Part shown: in pieces, positions 1 through 10,686 of the stretch | How the letters are laid out: each line of letters begins with the position of its first letter | Numbering within the stretch: the first letter of the stretch is position 1 | Assembly: GCF_900106055.1 (NCBI RefSeq) | Contig: NZ_LT629792.1 | Coordinates: 1,674,001 to 1,738,000 of the forward strand | Direction of reading: 5' to 3' | DNA: 64,000 nt | Origin: Schaalia radingae | GTDB lineage: Bacteria; Actinomycetota; Actinomycetes; Actinomycetales; Actinomycetaceae | Notes under the pieces: model-generated | What the model saw: the letters and a program-made list of their open reading frames with translations, nothing else | Database searches by the model: none | What the model was told of the DNA's origin: nothing | Position numbers and translations under genes: made by a program

Positions 1-920
1 ACCACTCGCGCACAAATGCGGGACCAGATCAGTGCGCCGCCGGCGATCACGTCTTCGCGTCCTTTCGGCATGAAGCCGAGGGCGGCTTTCACGTCGACAG
101 GCTGATCGATCATGAAGCGGATGGCGCGTTCCCCCTCGTCCATCGTGAACACGGCACCGTGGATGCGTTCAGGCATGTAGCGATCCAAGCCCAGCGCCTG
201 CGCGGCAATAGTCGTCACCGTGCCGGCGACGCCCACCAATGTTCCCACTGCGCCAAAATCAATGACCGAGGCAGCACGATCCAGCTGCTCGTCGATCCAC
301 CGGGTGGCCTCGGCTTCGGCCTGCGGATCAATCCCCTGCTCAGAGTCACAGTGCGCGAAGAAACGTTCCGTCACTCGCACAGACCCCATGTTGAGCGAGA
401 TCGCCTGTTCGACGCCTGTTGTGCCGATGACCAGCTCAGTGGAGCCACCACCAATGTCCACCACCAGTGCCGGACGCCTCGCCTGAGAATCCAACGCGCT
501 CATCGCTCCAGCAAAGGACAAAGCGGCCTCTTCCTCGCCGGGCACCACTTCAGGCTCCACGTTGAGCAGTTCACGCACCCCGTCGACAAAAACATCGCGG
601 TTCTGCGCATCTCGGCTAGCCGAAGTCGCCACAAAACGCACGGAATCCACATTGTGACGCTTAATAAGCTCCGCGTATTCTCGCACCGCTTCCAGCGTGC
701 GTTCAATTGCGTCGGGGTCGAGACGCCCTGTCTTATCAACGTTGTAGCCCAGACGAACGATCCGCATCAGGCGCGTGATGTCCCGCATCCGCACAGATCC
801 CGTATCGTCTCGCTCAACGTCTGCGATCAGGAGCCTGATTGAGTTGGTCCCGCAGTCGATGGCTGCCACACGCCGAGGGTGGCGCAGCTGTTCTGGTTCA
901 GTCATAGTCACGGCGCTCAT
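1..920 (-). CDS. ppx: Ppx/GppA-family exopolyphosphatase (3' end cut by window edge)
   Basis: Translating the minus strand from the ATG at 918-920 gives about 306 codons that run off the window, so the C-terminus is missing. The family hydrolyses polyphosphate from its ends or converts pppGpp to ppGpp. Visible actin-like ATPase motifs are AAIDCGTNSIRLL near residue 20 and DIGGGSTELVIG near residue 150, as in Ppx/GppA proteins. The acidic PGEEEAALSFAGA stretch before the second motif is also typical. A second in-frame ATG lies at 903-905; neither start has a strong Shine-Dalgarno sequence. The gene follows DUF501 after about 60 bases, the usual actinobacterial order eno-ftsB-DUF501-ppx. Whether polyphosphate or pppGpp is the main substrate cannot be told from sequence. 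Confidence 0.9.
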   Translation of the reverse strand, partial: MSAVTMTEPEQLRHPRRVAAIDCGTNSIRLLIADVERDDTGSVRMRDITRLMRIVRLGYNVDKTGRLDPDAIERTLEAVREYAELIKRHNVDSVRFVATSASRDAQNRDVFVDGVRELLNVEPEVVPGEEEAALSFAGAMSALDSQARRPALVVDIGGGSTELVIGTTGVEQAISLNMGSVRVTERFFAHCDSEQGIDPQAEAEATRWIDEQLDRAASVIDFGAVGTLVGVAGTVTTIAAQALGLDRYMPERIHGAVFTMDEGERAIRFMIDQPVDVKAALGFMPKGREDVIAGGALIWSRICARV

Positions 921-982
921 TGTGTCACGTTTGAAGGCGGCGTGGATGCCTCGCTGCAGGCCATCGTATTGTCGCGACTCGT

Positions 983-1522
983 CTAGCACATGCAGCGGTC
1001 AGACTGCCACAGATTGCGCTCGGCAAGGATTTCGAGTGCTTTGTCGCCCACCGGGTTGCCTCCGGGGCCTGCGACGAGGGAGTGCGCGACAAGCGCGTGC
1101 AGACATTTCACGCGAGTTGGCATGCCACCGGCAGATACGCCGTCGATCTCCGGCACTTCACCCAGCGTCCGACGAAAAGCGATATAGGAGTTGTGAGCAT
1201 CGCGGTAGTGCCTGGCTGCGTCCTCGTCAATCCTGATCCACTCATTGAGGTCTTCCATCACATGCTCTGCTTCCAGCGTGGAGCATCCACGCACGATCGG
1301 TGGGCACGTAAGGTAGAAAGTCGTCGGGAAAGGCGTACCGTCATCCAGGCGCGGGCGAGTCACGACAACGGTGGGCCGTCCGCACACACATCTGGCGCCG
1401 ATAGAATCCACTCCACGCGGCAAGCGTCCGAGCTGCTCGCGCACCACTTCCAGGTCCTTTTCGGTGGCCGGCGACAGCTCCGGCAACTGCCTTGCGTCAG
1501 TGTCGCTGCCGTGGATGTTCAT
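983..1522 (-). CDS. DUF501 family protein
   Basis: This is a 179-residue soluble protein of the DUF501 family, whose function is unknown. Recognisable features are the conserved cysteines in GARCVCGRPTVV and YLTCPP, and a C-terminal block beginning GMPTRVKCLHALVAH that contains the family's conserved His and Cys. The ATG overlaps the ftsB stop codon (ATGA overlap at 1519-1522) and has an AGGAGAC ribosome site, so it should be translationally coupled to ftsB. DUF501 genes are normally found between ftsB and ppx in actinobacteria, which suggests a link to the cell envelope or division, but no activity should be inferred. Confidence 0.88.
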   Translation of the reverse strand: MNIHGSDTDARQLPELSPATEKDLEVVREQLGRLPRGVDSIGARCVCGRPTVVVTRPRLDDGTPFPTTFYLTCPPIVRGCSTLEAEHVMEDLNEWIRIDEDAARHYRDAHNSYIAFRRTLGEVPEIDGVSAGGMPTRVKCLHALVAHSLVAGPGGNPVGDKALEILAERNLWQSDRCMC

Positions 1523-2424
1523 TTCTCGTCTCCTGATTGACTGAAGTTCAGTGGAGTCTGGTCTTTGGCGTCGTGGGTTGCTTCTTCAGGGTTGTCCGCA
1601 TCGATGACCGATTGGGCAAGAATCTGAATCCACGGCTTATCCGGGCCTCGTTTGTCGTTTTCCTGCGAGGAGGCATCCTCGTATCCTGGCCCTGGGTCCT
1701 TGACCGTGTACTGGGTTTCTCCCGGCTGGACATATCCGAGGCGTGAGCGGGCCTGCGATGCCACGTACGTCGGGTCCTTCCATAAGTCGAGCTGTTCGTG
1801 AAGCTCGGCGTTGCGTTCCCTGGCCTGTTCGACACGCACCTGCATATCTTTCAGGTCCTGGCTCTGCCTGAACCATTGGTACGCGGAGGGAATGAGTAGG
1901 ACAGCAAGCAGCGCAGCCATGATGCTGATTGCGAGGAATCGGACCGAAATTGTCAGTCCGCCGAAAGAGATGTTGCGCGACGAAGCGTCACTGCGTGCTG
2001 TCTTTGCGCCCCGTCCGCCACTACGTTCCTTCGTCTTCGTCGCCGCGTCCGGTTGACGGTTCCGGCGAAAACGTGATGCGACAGATGCTGAGCGTGAAGA
2101 GTCCGAGCTTCCTGTTTTCAGGCGGGGTCCCGCCAGGCCAATGCGGCGCAGGCGATCCGAATGGAAGCGGCCCTTCGGCGAATCCTGACTCGCTTCGGCG
2201 CCCGACTCACGCGATTCATCTGCCCTGTCGTTTACTGCGCCGAGAGAGGGCCGAGTAGATATCTGGCTGTCGCTATGTGAATCCGTTTGATCTCCATGGG
2301 ATCGCCGGATTGGGCGAGAGCGACGCTGCTGGCTGGCTGGCGTCGACGAGGGGCGTGACGCACCAGAAGTGCGTCGACGAGGCGCGTGAGGGCGCCTCGG
2401 ATCATGATGCGACGAATCAGCCAT
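1519..2424 (-). CDS. ftsB: FtsB/DivIC-like septum formation initiator
   Basis: About 301 residues. A long basic, Ser/Arg-rich cytoplasmic N-terminus (about 160 residues) is followed by one membrane helix (LAISIMAALLAVLLIPSAY), a coiled coil (VRVEQARERNAELHEQLDLW) and the FtsB/DivIC signature DPTYVASQARSRLGYVQPGE. An acidic tail ends the protein. FtsB-type proteins bridge FtsL and FtsQ in the divisome. The ORF stays open upstream to 2535, but that start lies inside a palindromic repeat. The ATG at 2422-2424 (preceded by AAGG) or the one at 2473-2475 is more likely. The large basic N-terminal extension is common in actinobacterial versions. The 3' end overlaps DUF501. Confidence 0.85.
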   Translation of the reverse strand: MADSSHHDPRRPHAPRRRTSGASRPSSTPASQQRRSRPIRRSHGDQTDSHSDSQISTRPSLGAVNDRADESRESGAEASQDSPKGRFHSDRLRRIGLAGPRLKTGSSDSSRSASVASRFRRNRQPDAATKTKERSGGRGAKTARSDASSRNISFGGLTISVRFLAISIMAALLAVLLIPSAYQWFRQSQDLKDMQVRVEQARERNAELHEQLDLWKDPTYVASQARSRLGYVQPGETQYTVKDPGPGYEDASSQENDKRGPDKPWIQILAQSVIDADNPEEATHDAKDQTPLNFSQSGDEK

Positions 2425-2512
2425 GTTCTCATCGTGCCTTAAAACACTTCGAGCCGGGCGATCTGCTTGCGGCATGTCACAGTCGTTCTGGTCATACTCC
2501 CGTGAAACAGCT

Positions 2513-2552
2513 GTGCGCCGAGTGGTCGCATGCAAGCGACCACTCGGCGCAC
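2513..2552. repeat. Palindromic repeat, copy 1 (CGAGTGGTCGC family)
   Basis: A near-perfect inverted repeat with 17-base arms GTGCGCCGAGTGGTCGC around a six-base ATGCAA centre. It lies between eno and ftsB, just beyond the eno terminator. The same element recurs at 4788, 17988, 22492 and 40930, with degenerate copies inside two coding regions. Confidence 0.95.
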
Positions 2553-2554
2553 AT

Positions 2555-2579
2555 TAAAAAAACTAAGCCGTCAGGGCTT
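2555..2579 (-). terminator. Intrinsic terminator of eno
   Basis: On the minus strand, right after the eno stop, AAGCC pairs with GGCTT and is followed by a run of seven T (read as U in RNA). This is a standard intrinsic terminator and suggests that ftsB has its own promoter. Confidence 0.7.
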
Positions 2580-2587
2580 CAGTGTTC

Positions 2588-4054
<1,467 letters not shown>

Positions 4055-4068
4055 TCACGTTTTAAATT

Positions 4069-4665
4069 TTAGTGGGTATGGCCGCTTTGGCTGTCTGTGT
4101 CAGTCGATGCATCCCCGTCGCTCTTCGGCGCCTTGACATCTGCGGGTGTCACGATGTCGGCAAGCGTGCTGGCCTGCTTTGTGTTCGCCTGGGCGGTGTA
4201 GTACCGCGGGTTAATGTCGATTTTTTCCTTCGTGTAGTACTGTTCCAGTTCCTGCTGGATCGTCTGGAGATCATTGCCGTCGACCTGCAGCTGCTGCAGG
4301 ACCATCTCTCCTCTGAAGACGTCGAGGACGCTGGCGGGTACATTTTCCGGGGCTTCAAGACCACGAGATGCAGCTACTTGCTTCATGAGGTCAAGAACCT
4401 GGTCGTCAGTAAACGTCACGTCTTTGTCGTGTCCCATGCGATTCTGGAAATAGCTGGTCGTCAGGAGCCTGAGCGCATCCACGCGACTGACTCGCTGTGC
4501 CACAACATCGGGAAGTGCAGTGGCAACTTCCGTGACGGTTTCTTCGCTGATGTTGTGGTCTCCGATTCGCGCCGCCGCGCCTGGGTGAGCTGAACATCCC
4601 GTAATGACGAGCGCCAGCCCGGCAAGAGTTGCAACGAAGCCAGCTATACCCCGTTTTTGTGCCAC
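4069..4665 (-). CDS. SurA N-terminal-domain-like lipoprotein
   Basis: 198-residue secreted lipoprotein. It has a basic N-terminus, a hydrophobic stretch and a lipobox VITGC, with the lipidated Cys near residue 24. The mature part, beginning HPGAAARIGDHNISEETV, resembles the N-terminal domain of SurA/PrsA foldases, but no complete PPIase (parvulin) domain follows. The tail is rich in Asp, Ser and His. The start is a GTG at 4663-4665 with a strong AGGAGG site. It lies between eno and mfd, a common actinobacterial position for such a protein. A chaperone or envelope role is inference; catalytic foldase activity is unlikely without the parvulin domain. Confidence 0.75.
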   Translation of the reverse strand: MAQKRGIAGFVATLAGLALVITGCSAHPGAAARIGDHNISEETVTEVATALPDVVAQRVSRVDALRLLTTSYFQNRMGHDKDVTFTDDQVLDLMKQVAASRGLEAPENVPASVLDVFRGEMVLQQLQVDGNDLQTIQQELEQYYTKEKIDINPRYYTAQANTKQASTLADIVTPADVKAPKSDGDASTDTDSQSGHTH

Positions 4666-4787
4666 CGAGATCCTCCTTAGGTCTTGTGCGTGTCTATTCT
4701 ACGTCACGTTGACCGATGTGCCGCACCAGGGGGTGAGAAGTCCCGCTCCCCTCGCTTATGAACGAGGACGACTCACCCAGGTACTTG

Positions 4788-4821
4788 CGCCGAGTGGTCG
4801 CATGCACGCGACCACTCGGCG
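4788..4821. repeat. Palindromic repeat, copy 2
   Basis: Arms CGCCGAGTGGTCGC and GCGACCACTCGGCG around an ATGCAC centre. It lies between the end of mfd and the start of the lipoprotein gene, both on the minus strand. There is no U-run on either side. Confidence 0.93.
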
Positions 4822-4858
4822 TTTCAAGGTGTCGGGCTTCTATGTTCGCGGGGAGTGA

Positions 4859-7800
4859 TCACCGGTCTTTAACGCCGGGGGCGCCGCCTTCTGATGAGGC
4901 GGCGAAAGGCACGATGATCGTGTCAACGACATTCAGCGTCCACTCGATGAGGGCGCTGTCTGCCAAGGGGTGCCCACCGATGTGGGCGGTCATTGGGATG
5001 GGAACCAGGATCTGACGCACCGCAGTCTTAATGACTGCGCCAGCGTGCAGCCGCTTCAGGCGCATCATCTGTGAATCAGCAAGTTCGACGGGTGCGAACT
5101 TGATGTACCGTCCCTGAGTGGCGACCTCTTCGACACCGACCTGGCGCAGGCGCTCACGCAGTCGCGCAATGTCGAACAGCAAATCCACCTGAGGAGGAAT
5201 TGGGCCGTATCGGTCGGCCAGCTCATCGCGCACATCGCTTTCCTGTTCAGGCGTGCTCACGCCTGCAATCCTGGCGTATACCTCGAGCCGCAGGCGCTCG
5301 CTCGTCACATATTCGGCAGGAATATGCGCATCCACGGCCAGATCCACTCGCACGTCCACCTGTTCGGCGGGGCGCTCCCCTTTAAATGTTGCCACTGCGT
5401 CAGCCACCATACGCACGTACAGATCGAACCCCACGCCCTCGATATGACCTGATTGCGCGCCACCCAGCAGGTTGCCGGCACCGCGGATTTCGAGGTCTTT
5501 TTGCGCAACGTGCAGCCCGGCGCCCAGATCCGTGAACTGGGCGATTGTCCGCAACCGTTCATGGGCCGTTTCGGTAAGAGTGCGGTCAGCTGGGTAAAAG
5601 AAGTAAGCGTAAGCGCGTTCGCGCCCTCGTCCCACTCGGCCACGCAGCTGGTGCAGCTGTGACAGACCGAACGCGTCAGCCCTGTCCACAATCAGGGTGT
5701 TTGCATTGGAAATATCCAGGCCGGTTTCCACGATTGTCGTGCACACCAGCACGTCGAAGTCGTGGTTCCAGAAATCAACGATGACGCGTTCAAGTTCGTG
5801 TTCGGACAGTTTGCCGTGAGCGACACGGATGCGCGCTTCGGGTACCAGTTCGCTGAGGTGAGCAGCCACCGTGTTGATGGATTCGACACGGTTATGGACG
5901 TAGAACACCTGCCCGTCACGCAGCAGCTCGCGCCGGACTGCAGCGATAACCTGCGCATCCGTGTATGCGCCCACAAATGTCAGAACCGGCTGACGCTCTT
6001 CTGGCGGTGTCTGCAGGATCGACATTTCACGGATACCGGAAATCGCCATTTCCAGTGTTCGAGGGATAGGTGTTGCCGACATGGACAGCACGTCCACATC
6101 AGTGCGCAGCGCTTTGAGTGTCTCCTTATGCTCGACACCGAAACGCTGCTCCTCGTCAATGACGACTAGACCCAGATCCTTGAAGCGGACCGTGCCCGTC
6201 AGCAGGGCGTGTGTGCCGATCACCAGGTCAATACCACCGGACGCAAGTGCCTCCTTGACCTCTTCAGCTTCTTTCGGCGTGGAAAAACGTGACAGTGTCC
6301 CAATTGTGACGGGGAAACCGGCATAGCGAGCGCTGAAGGTGTCATAGTGCTGCTGGACCAGCAAGGTGGTGGGAACCAGCACAGCAACCTGCTTGCCGTC
6401 CTGGATGGCTTTGAACGCCGCGCGCACAGCGATCTCGGTTTTGCCGTATCCCACGTCTCCTGTCAGGAGCCGGTCCATCGGCATGGGCTTTTCCATATCA
6501 GCTTTGACTTCATCGATTGTCACGAGCTGATCAGGGGTTTCCACATATGGGAACGCATCTTCAAGTTCGCGCTGCCAGGGGGTGTCAGCGCTGAACGCGT
6601 GCCCTTTTGTTGCCTGGCGCGCGGCGTACAGGCGGATCAGCTCAGCGGCGATTTCCTTGACGGCTTTACGAGCTTTGGCTTTGGTCTTCGCCCAGTCAGC
6701 CCCACCCATCCGGGTCAGTGTCGGCTGATCCGATCCCGTGTATTTGGAGACCTGATCCAGCGAGTTCGTCGGCACGAACAGACGGTCCCCAGGTTGTCCC
6801 CTGCGCGAGGGAGCGTACTCAATGACAAGGTAGTCGCGCGTGACGGCGGACGCTCCCCTGCCCACAGTGCGTGAGACCAGTTCGAGGAAGCGTCCGATCC
6901 CGTGCTGTTCGTGAACAACCAGGTCGCCGGCGTGCAGTGTCAGCGGATCGACGCCCTTCCTGCGCCGCGACGGCATCTTCCTCATATCGCGAGTGGTCGC
7001 TCCCACGCGACCAGTCAGGTCCTGTTCAGTAAGGACTGCCAGGTGCTGATCGGCCATTACAAACCCGGCGCCGGCTTGCGCGGTCGTCACGTGCACGACA
7101 CTTTCTTCAGGCGCGCGCGTCAACTCCTCTACCACTCGCGCCGGCACGTGCGCATCGTTCAGTATCGAGGCGATTCGTCGCCCGGGCCCAGGGCCTTGAG
7201 TGGTCACCACCATGTTCCACCCGGCGTGTGACAGCTCAGCCAAATCGGCGCACGCTCGATCAAAGTCACCGCGATATGGGCGTACTTCTCGAGCACCGAC
7301 TGCCATCAGTGTCGGTGAGACCACCACGGCGTGCGCCTCGTGGGTCTGCAAAGCACCCGGCTCGTCGTCCGTATCCACACCTCGGTCATCCTCGACAGCG
7401 ATCAGCGCATCGGCCAGTTCTGCCGGCGCCAGTGAGGAGACCTCCCACCGCGCAAGTCCGGAAGCCTGCCACACTTCGTCCAGGTCACGGAACGAAGCGT
7501 CGCGCGCTTCCAGTGGAACAGTGCCACCATCGGCCGCTGCGGTCCATGCTGCCTGGAGGAATTCCTCGGTGGTTGACACAAGGTCGGCTGCGCGGGCACG
7601 CACCCGCTCCGGCTCATCCATGATGAGCACGCTGCTCTCGGGAGCGATGTCAAGGACGGTGTCCATGCGCTCCACCAAAGCAGGGGCCAGAGACTCCAGG
7701 CCTGCGCTGTAGATCCCTTCACTGGCCAGTTCCAGAATCTGCGCCGCGCCCGGCAGGGTGTCAGCAGCATGGCGTGCCTTTTCACGGACCTCGTCGGTTA

Positions 7801-8536
7801 GCAAGAGTTCTCGACACGCCACCGCCCACAGGCCGTCGGTAGCTGCGCCGAGGGTGCGCTGGTCAGCCATGGAGAACCAGCGAATCTCGTCAACCTCATC
7901 GCCCCACAGTTCGACGCGTAAAGGGTGTGCTTCCTGAGGTGGGAAAACGTCGAGGATGCCGCCTCGGACGCTGACCTGTCCGCGTGCCTCCACCATATCC
8001 ACGCGTTCGTATCCCAGTTGTGTCAGACGGTCAACCATGCTGGGCAGATCCACCATGTCCCCTACTTTGACGCGCACCGGCTCCAGGTCGGCCAGCCCGT
8101 GGATGACAGGTTGGAGGAATGCGCGGACCGGCATGACAACAATGGACAGTGGCGCGGTCGCCGGGTCGGTTGGATCCGGGTGTGTCAGCCGGCGCAAGAT
8201 GGCGATACGTTGGGCCATCGTGTCCACCTGGGGTGACAGTCGCTCATGCGGCAGGGTTTCCCACGAGGGGAACATGCCCACATTCGGCACCCATGCAGAC
8301 AATGCGTCAGTCAGCCTTTCGGCTTCTCGCCCCGATGCCGTGATGATGATCAGAGGTCCAACGGTGGACGGGTCCGCCTCGTCAATGAGCCTTTCGCGCG
8401 ATGCGAGGGCGTACATGCCGGGTCGAATGCCTTGCGGGGCGACGATGGTGCCGCTCAGGGACCGTGACAGTGAAGTGGCGAATTGTTGAACTGCCTGGTC
8501 GGCTCCGATCAGGTCCATCAAGCCGTTCAATTTCAT
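4859..8536 (-). CDS. mfd: Transcription-repair coupling factor Mfd
   Basis: About 1225 residues, full length. Mfd removes RNA polymerase stalled at DNA lesions and recruits UvrA. In order: UvrB-homology region (ITASGREAERLTDAL, RGGILDVFPP), RNA-polymerase-interaction domain (DLVVHEQHGIGRFLEL), the superfamily 2 translocase with Walker A GDVGYGKTE, DEEQ box VIDEEQRFGV, motif III SATPIPRTLEM and motif VI QLHQLRGRVGRG, and a C-terminal regulatory domain. The best start is the ATG at 8534-8536 behind GAGGAAG; an upstream ATG at 8557 lacks such a site. A degenerate copy of the window's palindromic repeat lies within the coding region at about 6989-7016. Confidence 0.97.
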   Translation of the reverse strand: MKLNGLMDLIGADQAVQQFATSLSRSLSGTIVAPQGIRPGMYALASRERLIDEADPSTVGPLIIITASGREAERLTDALSAWVPNVGMFPSWETLPHERLSPQVDTMAQRIAILRRLTHPDPTDPATAPLSIVVMPVRAFLQPVIHGLADLEPVRVKVGDMVDLPSMVDRLTQLGYERVDMVEARGQVSVRGGILDVFPPQEAHPLRVELWGDEVDEIRWFSMADQRTLGAATDGLWAVACRELLLTDEVREKARHAADTLPGAAQILELASEGIYSAGLESLAPALVERMDTVLDIAPESSVLIMDEPERVRARAADLVSTTEEFLQAAWTAAADGGTVPLEARDASFRDLDEVWQASGLARWEVSSLAPAELADALIAVEDDRGVDTDDEPGALQTHEAHAVVVSPTLMAVGAREVRPYRGDFDRACADLAELSHAGWNMVVTTQGPGPGRRIASILNDAHVPARVVEELTRAPEESVVHVTTAQAGAGFVMADQHLAVLTEQDLTGRVGATTRDMRKMPSRRRKGVDPLTLHAGDLVVHEQHGIGRFLELVSRTVGRGASAVTRDYLVIEYAPSRRGQPGDRLFVPTNSLDQVSKYTGSDQPTLTRMGGADWAKTKAKARKAVKEIAAELIRLYAARQATKGHAFSADTPWQRELEDAFPYVETPDQLVTIDEVKADMEKPMPMDRLLTGDVGYGKTEIAVRAAFKAIQDGKQVAVLVPTTLLVQQHYDTFSARYAGFPVTIGTLSRFSTPKEAEEVKEALASGGIDLVIGTHALLTGTVRFKDLGLVVIDEEQRFGVEHKETLKALRTDVDVLSMSATPIPRTLEMAISGIREMSILQTPPEERQPVLTFVGAYTDAQVIAAVRRELLRDGQVFYVHNRVESINTVAAHLSELVPEARIRVAHGKLSEHELERVIVDFWNHDFDVLVCTTIVETGLDISNANTLIVDRADAFGLSQLHQLRGRVGRGRERAYAYFFYPADRTLTETAHERLRTIAQFTDLGAGLHVAQKDLEIRGAGNLLGGAQSGHIEGVGFDLYVRMVADAVATFKGERPAEQVDVRVDLAVDAHIPAEYVTSERLRLEVYARIAGVSTPEQESDVRDELADRYGPIPPQVDLLFDIARLRERLRQVGVEEVATQGRYIKFAPVELADSQMMRLKRLHAGAVIKTAVRQILVPIPMTAHIGGHPLADSALIEWTLNVVDTIIVPFAASSEGGAPGVKDR

Positions 8537-8630
8537 GACATCTTCCTCATGTTTCACTGGGATGGGTACATGTGGCGAGGGCGCTCAGTGGGCGGGCGGA
8601 ATCACTGCGATGGCGCAAACACAAAGGATT

Positions 8631-9242
8631 TTACTGCGGCGAGCTATGCGAATGCAGGCGCTGTTGGGCCTCCGGGAAACCGTTTAGTGCCACGTCTTCA
8701 ATCACGTCAGCGGCCTTTTCCACTGTCACGTCCCACTCAGTGCGGTCGCGCGCTGAAAGCTGTGCCAAAACGTAGTCTGCAGGGTCCTGCCTGCCCGGAG
8801 GCCTGCCGATTCCGACACGCAACCGGTGGTAAGCCCGCGTCCCCAGACACTGACTGAGCGATTTCAGGCCATTGTGGCCGCCTTCTCCCCCGTCAAATTT
8901 CAGACGCAGGTCGTGTTCGGGCAGGTCGAGGTCATCGTGAATGACGAGGATACGGTCGGGCGCTATGTGTGCGAAGCGAGCCAACGCACTGATCGAGCGA
9001 CCCGACGTATTCATGTATGAATCGGATGTGGCCACGAGAACTTGCGGTCCTGGCGCGCCCCCTGGTCTGATGCCCAGGCGGATACTCGCCATGTGCGTCC
9101 CGCTCTTGTGTGCGGTCAGGGTCGCACTGCATCGTCCCGCCAGAGCATCGATCACCATGTGACCGACATTGTGACGGGTGCGCGAATACTGGGCGCCGGG
9201 ATTTCCCAGCCCCACAATCAGCCATGGGGTTTCATCACTCAT
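8631..9242 (-). CDS. pth: Peptidyl-tRNA hydrolase
   Basis: 203 residues from MSDETPWLIVGLGNPG. Cleaves peptidyl-tRNA released from stalled ribosomes. Family motifs are visible: GLGNPG (Asn), TRHNVGHMV with the catalytic His, the Asp-containing VIHDDLDLPEHDLRLK, and GGHNGLKSL with the substrate-binding Asn. The ATG at 9240-9242 fits the family length; the open frame continues upstream to 9347 without resemblance to the family. It lies upstream of mfd on the same strand with a gap of about 95 bases, a pairing often seen in bacteria. Confidence 0.96.
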   Translation of the reverse strand: MSDETPWLIVGLGNPGAQYSRTRHNVGHMVIDALAGRCSATLTAHKSGTHMASIRLGIRPGGAPGPQVLVATSDSYMNTSGRSISALARFAHIAPDRILVIHDDLDLPEHDLRLKFDGGEGGHNGLKSLSQCLGTRAYHRLRVGIGRPPGRQDPADYVLAQLSARDRTEWDVTVEKAADVIEDVALNGFPEAQQRLHSHSSPQ

Positions 9243-9383
9243 AGATCTGATTGTGCCATTGTGGGAGTTTTCAGCTGCCACGGCTGGTCGAATGTCACAT
9301 CTGTCGACGATTCGCCACCACAAGGGCCGCCGCGGTATTTCAGCCACTGATCGAGGTACTGACGACCCCTGTGACGCGCCACG

Positions 9384-10685
9384 TTACTCAGCGACTTTTC
9401 CTGCAGGTTCTTCAGGCGTAGCGATCAGGAACTGCGGCGCTTCGAAGCCGTGCTCAGCAAAGGCATCAGCGACAGCCCGGGCCACGTCTCGCGCAGCAGA
9501 CTCATCGACGAGGGCGATCGCCGAGCCGCCGAAACCGCCACCTGTCATGCGTGCGCCATGTGCTCCACTGGCTCGCGCCGCATCGACGGCCACATCCAGT
9601 TCCGGACAGGTCACCTCATAGTCATCACGCAGCGAGTCATGGGACGCGTCCAAGAGCGCGGCGCAGCGATCCAGCCGCTCACCGACGAGCGAGCCGGAAG
9701 CCAGCTCGTCAATGAACGTGCGTGTGCGATCAATCTCCGTCAGAACGTGACGCACGCGAGCGCGCATCACCTCGCCAGGCAGCTGATCCAATGCCGCTTG
9801 TTCATCGTCGATGTCGGCCAGCAGATCGACACCAAGGATGCCTGCGGCCTCTTCGCAGGCCTGTCGGCGCTGGGCGTATTCGCCGGTTACATGCGAATGC
9901 ACGGCGCGCGTGTCGATCACCAGGAGTGCCAGGTGGTCGTGAGCCAGGTCAAATGGGATCGACCGCACGGACATATCGCGGCAGTCAAGCTCCAGTGCGT
10001 GTCCCTTCGTGCAGCGCATCGATGCAGACTGATCCAGCCCGCCTGTATTGGCGCCCGCAATGTCGTTTTCAGCGCGCCGTGCGGCATCCACCAGGAGTGC
10101 GCGGCCCGCATCATCATCGTCACCACCGAGCAGGTTGAGGTCTTCCATGTCGTTGATCGCCACGGCCATCGCGCATTCCAAAGCGGCAGAAGACGACAGT
10201 CCTGCACCCAGAGGCACACAGGAATGCAGCGCCGCATCGAAGCCGCGCAGCGGCCCAAAGCCGGCCTGCTCCAGGGCCCATGCCACGCCCACAAGGTACG
10301 CAGCCCAGCCGGATACTTCGCCGTCAGTCCCGCGCCGGTCAACGGTGTCGAGGTCGAACTCGTCGATATGGTCGCGCGTCTGCGGAGACACGAGGCGTAC
10401 GTGGCGGTCAGATCGCGGTGTGGCAGCGATAAATGCACGGTGTGGCAGCGCGATCGGCAGACAGATGCCACCGTTGTAATCCACGTGCTCACCGATGATG
10501 TTGACACGGCCAGGTGCGTGCCACACGCCATCCGCATCTGCGTTGAATGTTTCGCGGAACAGGGTGCGCGCGGCGAGGGCCCCCTCGTCAAATGTCAAGG
10601 GGTCGTTGAACGTGAGGTCCTCTGTCTTGGCTGAGCCGCCCTCGTGCATGGAGTCAGCCTGCTCGGGTGTGTGTGGGGTGGTCAT
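9384..10685 (-). CDS. galK: Galactokinase
   Basis: 433 residues. Phosphorylates galactose to galactose-1-phosphate in the Leloir pathway. It carries the galactokinase signature GRVNIIGEHVDYNGGICLP, the GHMP ATP-binding loop PLGAGLSSSAALE and the C-terminal GHMP motif ARMTGGGFGGSAIALV. The ATG at 10683-10685 comes one base after the galT stop, and the end of galT supplies its AAGGAGG ribosome site, so the two are translationally coupled. No galE is present in the window. The ORF extends upstream into galT but that part is not galactokinase-like. Confidence 0.96.
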   Translation of the reverse strand: MTTPHTPEQADSMHEGGSAKTEDLTFNDPLTFDEGALAARTLFRETFNADADGVWHAPGRVNIIGEHVDYNGGICLPIALPHRAFIAATPRSDRHVRLVSPQTRDHIDEFDLDTVDRRGTDGEVSGWAAYLVGVAWALEQAGFGPLRGFDAALHSCVPLGAGLSSSAALECAMAVAINDMEDLNLLGGDDDDAGRALLVDAARRAENDIAGANTGGLDQSASMRCTKGHALELDCRDMSVRSIPFDLAHDHLALLVIDTRAVHSHVTGEYAQRRQACEEAAGILGVDLLADIDDEQAALDQLPGEVMRARVRHVLTEIDRTRTFIDELASGSLVGERLDRCAALLDASHDSLRDDYEVTCPELDVAVDAARASGAHGARMTGGGFGGSAIALVDESAARDVARAVADAFAEHGFEAPQFLIATPEEPAGKVAE

Positions 10686-10686
10686 A

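Noticed and set aside
2425..2535. Longer FtsB start at 2535
   Set aside because: The start codon is inside a palindromic repeat and the added 37 residues are not family-like; an internal ATG is preferred.
9450..10634. 394-codon plus-strand ORF antisense to galK
   Set aside because: It lies entirely opposite a clear galactokinase gene, has no family resemblance or ribosome site, and is typical of shadow frames in high-GC DNA.
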